Positions 6,502 through 9,983 of a DNA stretch of 9,983 bases are shown here, piece after piece (the stretch's first letter is position 1; the number at the start of each line of letters is the position of its first letter). Location of the stretch: assembly GCA_937892695.1 (NCBI GenBank), contig CALBJK010000160.1, positions 1 to 9,983 on the forward strand, in the 5' to 3' direction. Made by a program: the position numbers and the translations under genes. Below the pieces are notes generated by a model, which was not told the DNA's origin, did no database searches, and was given only the letters and a program-made list of their open reading frames with translations. Origin of the DNA: an uncultured Prevotella sp. (GTDB taxonomy: Bacteria > Bacteroidota > Bacteroidia > Bacteroidales > Bacteroidaceae).

Positions 6502-9500
6502 TTATTTATCCACTTTCTCTATTTTGATTTTCAATTTGAAGTCATCGAAATCAATCTCTGGTCCGTTATTGTCTTCCACAGCGATGGTGTCAGCAAGAAC
6601 TTGACCTTTGATATAATCCGAATAAGAATTTATTGCACTCGCCACTGCATCGCTTGGAGATATTGTCACGTTTATGCGATCGGTTATTTCGAAATCATTA
6701 TCCTTACGCATATTTTGTATTCTGTTTATCAGTTCGCGTGCCATACCTTCATTCCGAAGCTCATCCGTGAGTTTTATTTCCAATGCAACTGTCAGATTTC
6801 CATCATTTGCGACAAGCCACCCCGGCATATCTTCACTTACTATTTCAACGTCAGCTGCATCTATTGTAACATTCTGTCCGTCAATATCAAAAGAAATAGC
6901 CCCAGACTTTTCGAAATCAGCAATCTGTTCCTGTGACAAGGATGACACTTTTGCAGATATTGCTTTCATCAGTTTACCGAACTTCTTTCCTAAGGTACGG
7001 AAGTTGCAACGTACCTTCTTTACGAGAACACCAGAGCCTTCTACAAACTTTAGTTCCTTTACGTTTACCTCGCTTATTATCAGATCTTTAACAGCTTCAA
7101 TATGATGTTTTTGTTCATCATCTACAGCCGGTATCATTATTTCTTGCAATGGTTGGCGTACCTTTATGTTCACTTTACGGCGCAAAGCAAGAACCATAGA
7201 TGTTATCTTCTGTGCCATGCTCATACGTTCTTCCAAATCAGTATCAATAAAAGCTTCATTTGCCACAGGAAAACGTGTCAGATGTACGGAGCATGTATCA
7301 GCTCTGTCTGTAGCTTTTACCAAATCCATGTAGAGTCGGTCGGCGTAGAATGGAGCGAAAGGAGCCAGTAATTTTGATACAACCTCTAAACACTTGTAAA
7401 GCGTCTGATAGGCACTGAGTTTGTCCTTGCTCATCTCCTTGCCCCAGAAGCGTTTACGGTTCAGCCTTACATACCAGTTGCTCAAATCATTGTTTACAAA
7501 AGCATCAATCAAACGGCCAGCACGAGTAGGATCATAGCTCTGTAGCTCGTGATCCACTTTCTTTATCAGTGTGTGCAATTCGGATAGAATCCATCTGTCA
7601 ATTTCCGGACGTTCTTCAAATTTAACATCGGGTTCATGGTAATCGAAACCATCGACATTAGCGTAGAGGGCGAAGAACGAATACGTGTTGTATAAAGTTC
7701 CAAAGAATTTGCGACGCACTTCCTCGACTCCTGCAGGATTGAACTTCAGATTATCCCAAGGTTCTGAGTTTGTCATCATATAGAAACGTACAGCATCGGC
7801 TCCGTACTTGTCTATCATGTCAAATGGGTTGACAACATTTCCTACATGTTTGCTCATTTTGTTGCCTTTGGCATCAAGAACCAGTCCGCTAGATATTACA
7901 TTTTTGAAAGCAACCGAATCGAACAGCATTGTGGCTATTGCGTGCAAAGTAAAGAACCATCCGCGTGTCTGGTCAACACCTTCATTAATGAAGTCGGCTG
8001 GGAAAGCTTCTCTATTGTCAATTTTCTCTTTATTCTCAAATGGATAATGAATCTGTGCGTATGGCATCGACCCACTGTCAAACCATACATCAATAAGGTC
8101 TGACTCCCGTTTCATAGCCTTTCCGGTTTTGCTGACAAGGATAATGTCGTCAACATACGGACGGTGCATGTCAATCTTATCATAATTTGCTTGACTATAG
8201 TCGCACGGTACGAACCCTTTGTTCTTCAGGGGATTTGTCTTCATGAATCCGACCTTGACACTCTTTTCTATTTCGGAATAAAGCTCTTCAAGTGAACCGA
8301 CACAGATTTCTTCGCCATCCTCGTCACGCCATATAGGAAGAGGAGTTCCCCAGAACCGGCTACGCGACAGGTTCCAGTCGTTCAGATTTTCCAGCCAATT
8401 TCCAAAACGTCCCGTTCCTGTTGATTCAGGTTGCCAGTTGATGGTCTTGTTCAGTTCAACCATACGGTCTTTCTTTGCCGTCGAACGTATGAACCAGCTG
8501 TCGAGTGGGTAGTAGAGTATTGGCTTGTCTGTGCGCCAACAGTGTGGATAGTTATGTACCTGCTTTTCTATTTTGTAAGCAGAACCCTCCTGCTTCATCT
8601 CCATGCAAATAATGATGTTCAGGTCTTCAGCCTTTGTGGCTGCTTTTTCGTCGTACTTGCCGTCTACGTTGAACTTAGGGTCGTAGGCGTTCTTCACATA
8701 GTCACCTGCATGGTGGGAGTATGCATTTTCGTCAACGCAGTTTTTAATGAAGTTTGAATCAAGCTCGTCGAGTTTGTAATACTTGCCTTCGAGGTCCACC
8801 ATCGGGCGGGTCTCTCCTTTTTTATTAATAAGGAAAAGTGATGGAATATGAGCGTCGTGAGCCACTTTGGCATCGTCTGCACCAAAAGTAGGAGCTATGT
8901 GTACGATACCTGTACCATCCTCTGTGGTAACATAGTCGCCCAGAATCACGCGGAAGGCGTTATCTTCCATTTCTACAAAACGGTCTTTGCCATTTTCTCC
9001 GTCAAAAACCTTTTCAGGATGTGCTGAAACATAGTCTTTTACAAATGCAGGAGCGTTGTCATCAAGTTTTGCTGTCGGCTTCACCCAAGGCATCAGCTGA
9101 GAGTAATGAAGACCTTCCAGCTCTTTACCTGTATAAGAACCGACAATGCGATAAGGTATGATTTTTTCTCCGTGTTTATAAGCCTCCATCGGTATGTCAG
9201 CACCTTTTGGGTTAAAATAAGCCGCAAGACGTGACTCTGCAATTATGATTGTAACTTTTTCGTCGTTGTATGGATTATAAGTCTCGACGGCCAGATACTT
9301 GAATGTCGGGCCTACACACAGGGCGGTGTTTGATGGCAATGTCCAAGGAGTTGTCGTCCATGCTACAAAATAAGGCTTACCCCATTTGGTCCATTCTTTT
9401 TTAGGTTCGGTAGCAAGAAACAGTGCCGTTACGGTAGTATCTTTTACATCACGGTAACATCCAGGCTGGTTCAGCTCGTGAGAACTCAAGCCTGTTCCAG

Positions 9501-9983
9501 CAGCCGGGCTGTAAGGCTGAATCGTATATCCCTTATAAAGTAAGCCTTTTTTGTAAAGTTGCTTAAGCAACCACCATAATGTTTCAATGTATTTGTTGTC
9601 GTATGTGATATAAGGATGATCCAAATCGACGAAATATCCCATCTTTTCAGTAAGTGATCTCCACTCTGCCGTAAATTTCATTACATTTTCGCGGCACTTG
9701 CTGTTATAGTCTTTTACTGATATGTATTTCGGTGATTTCTTGTTGTCGATATCAGCCTTTGTGATTCCAAGTTCTTTCTCTACGCCGAGTTCTACTGGAA
9801 GTCCGTGCGTGTCCCATCCGGCTTTTCGGTGAACTTGAAAACCTTTCATTGTCTTATAACGATTGAATGTATCTTTAATACTTCTGGCAAGAACATGATG
9901 AATGCCTGGGTGTCCATTGGCTGATGGGGGGCCTTCAAAAAACACAAACTGGGGGCAGCCATCACGTTCGTCTATGCTTTTGT
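6502..9983 (-). CDS. ileS: Isoleucyl-tRNA synthetase, eukaryote-like type (5' end outside window)
   Basis: Class I cytosolic enzyme that charges tRNA-Ile with isoleucine and edits mischarged valine. The reading frame runs off the right edge. It is open through KSIDERDGCPQFVFFEGPPSANG from 9981 leftward, so the GTG at 9945 is an internal valine codon, not the start; roughly 40 residues are probably missing. The nucleotide-binding signature is GIHH (9906-9895) within ANGHPGIHHVLARS. WDTHGLPVELGVEK follows. The editing domain shows WTTTPWTLPSN (about 9330-9365) and EDGTGIVHIAPTFGADD (about 8875-8925). SRSRFWGTPLPIW precedes the second catalytic signature, KMSKH (7860-7846) in GNKMSKHVGN. The anticodon-binding helical domain follows, then a C-terminal region beginning LALRRKVNIKVRQPLQEI. 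Its length (over 1,150 residues) and the absence of a cysteine-rich C-terminal zinc domain place it with type 2 enzymes rather than the ~940-residue E. coli type. It is the first visible gene of the cluster; no promoter or T-box is in the window. Confidence 0.98.
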   Translation of the reverse strand, partial: KSIDERDGCPQFVFFEGPPSANGHPGIHHVLARSIKDTFNRYKTMKGFQVHRKAGWDTHGLPVELGVEKELGITKADIDNKKSPKYISVKDYNSKCRENVMKFTAEWRSLTEKMGYFVDLDHPYITYDNKYIETLWWLLKQLYKKGLLYKGYTIQPYSPAAGTGLSSHELNQPGCYRDVKDTTVTALFLATEPKKEWTKWGKPYFVAWTTTPWTLPSNTALCVGPTFKYLAVETYNPYNDEKVTIIIAESRLAAYFNPKGADIPMEAYKHGEKIIPYRIVGSYTGKELEGLHYSQLMPWVKPTAKLDDNAPAFVKDYVSAHPEKVFDGENGKDRFVEMEDNAFRVILGDYVTTEDGTGIVHIAPTFGADDAKVAHDAHIPSLFLINKKGETRPMVDLEGKYYKLDELDSNFIKNCVDENAYSHHAGDYVKNAYDPKFNVDGKYDEKAATKAEDLNIIICMEMKQEGSAYKIEKQVHNYPHCWRTDKPILYYPLDSWFIRSTAKKDRMVELNKTINWQPESTGTGRFGNWLENLNDWNLSRSRFWGTPLPIWRDEDGEEICVGSLEELYSEIEKSVKVGFMKTNPLKNKGFVPCDYSQANYDKIDMHRPYVDDIILVSKTGKAMKRESDLIDVWFDSGSMPYAQIHYPFENKEKIDNREAFPADFINEGVDQTRGWFFTLHAIATMLFDSVAFKNVISSGLVLDAKGNKMSKHVGNVVNPFDMIDKYGADAVRFYMMTNSEPWDNLKFNPAGVEEVRRKFFGTLYNTYSFFALYANVDGFDYHEPDVKFEERPEIDRWILSELHTLIKKVDHELQSYDPTRAGRLIDAFVNNDLSNWYVRLNRKRFWGKEMSKDKLSAYQTLYKCLEVVSKLLAPFAPFYADRLYMDLVKATDRADTCSVHLTRFPVANEAFIDTDLEERMSMAQKITSMVLALRRKVNIKVRQPLQEIMIPAVDDEQKHHIEAVKDLIISEVNVKELKFVEGSGVLVKKVRCNFRTLGKKFGKLMKAISAKVSSLSQEQIADFEKSGAISFDIDGQNVTIDAADVEIVSEDMPGWLVANDGNLTVALEIKLTDELRNEGMARELINRIQNMRKDNDFEITDRINVTISPSDAVASAINSYSDYIKGQVLADTIAVEDNNGPEIDFDDFKLKIKIEKVDK

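Noticed and set aside
6674..7105. 143-codon plus-strand open frame opposite ileS
   Set aside because: It lies wholly antisense to a strongly conserved part of IleS, and its translation is serine/phenylalanine-rich low-information sequence of the kind produced by the complement of a real gene.
8431..8757. 108-codon hydrophobic plus-strand open frame opposite ileS, resembling a membrane protein
   Set aside because: The valine/cysteine/leucine-rich translation is the expected mirror of lysine- and asparagine-rich codons in IleS, and nothing upstream supports a start.

Overview
The base composition, the gene order and the protein types point to a member of the Bacteroidales, most likely Prevotella or a close relative. 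The isoleucyl-tRNA synthetase is the long eukaryote-like type. It is followed by a TraR/DksA-type regulator, a signal peptidase II with a long extracytoplasmic insert, and a DUF4296-type lipoprotein, an order I recall from Bacteroides and Prevotella genomes. Shine-Dalgarno sequences are essentially absent, as is usual in this phylum. The taxonomic call is inference, because the window holds no rRNA.

Everything that codes lies on the minus strand, and the genes are packed tightly. In transcription order, from right to left, they are: ileS (6502-9983, its first codons beyond the right edge), the dksA-like gene (6084-6464), lspA (5407-6087), a lipoprotein gene (4464-5414), a 65-codon small gene (4265-4462), nadC (3399-4247), an M23 metallopeptidase gene (1753-3396) and a C69-family Ntn-hydrolase dipeptidase gene (103-1749). 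The largest gap between genes is 37 bases. Several junctions overlap (4 bases at dksA/lspA, 8 at lspA/lipoprotein) or leave only 1-3 bases, so one long operon, or two that run together, is likely. No stretch over 300 bases lacks a gene.

The genes fall into themes: translation and its control (IleS, DksA-like), envelope biogenesis (LspA, with a probable LspA substrate encoded directly after it), NAD synthesis (NadC), and secreted peptidases that probably act on peptidoglycan or peptides outside the cytoplasm (M23 and C69).

The least expected feature is at the left edge. Positions 1-54 on the plus strand look like the 3' end of a group II intron: the 3' strand of domain V, a domain VI hairpin with a bulged branch-point adenosine at A48, and a CTACTCTAT 3' terminus. 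A mobile retroelement would therefore end 48 bases from the end of this operon, pointing toward it, with its reverse transcriptase gene (if present) outside the window. Other points worth a look are the DksA-like protein lacking all four zinc-finger cysteines, the IleS with a GIHH signature in place of HIGH, and the C69 enzyme whose expected nucleophile is the first residue after its signal peptide. I see no clearly new multi-gene system; most of the window is conserved housekeeping sequence.
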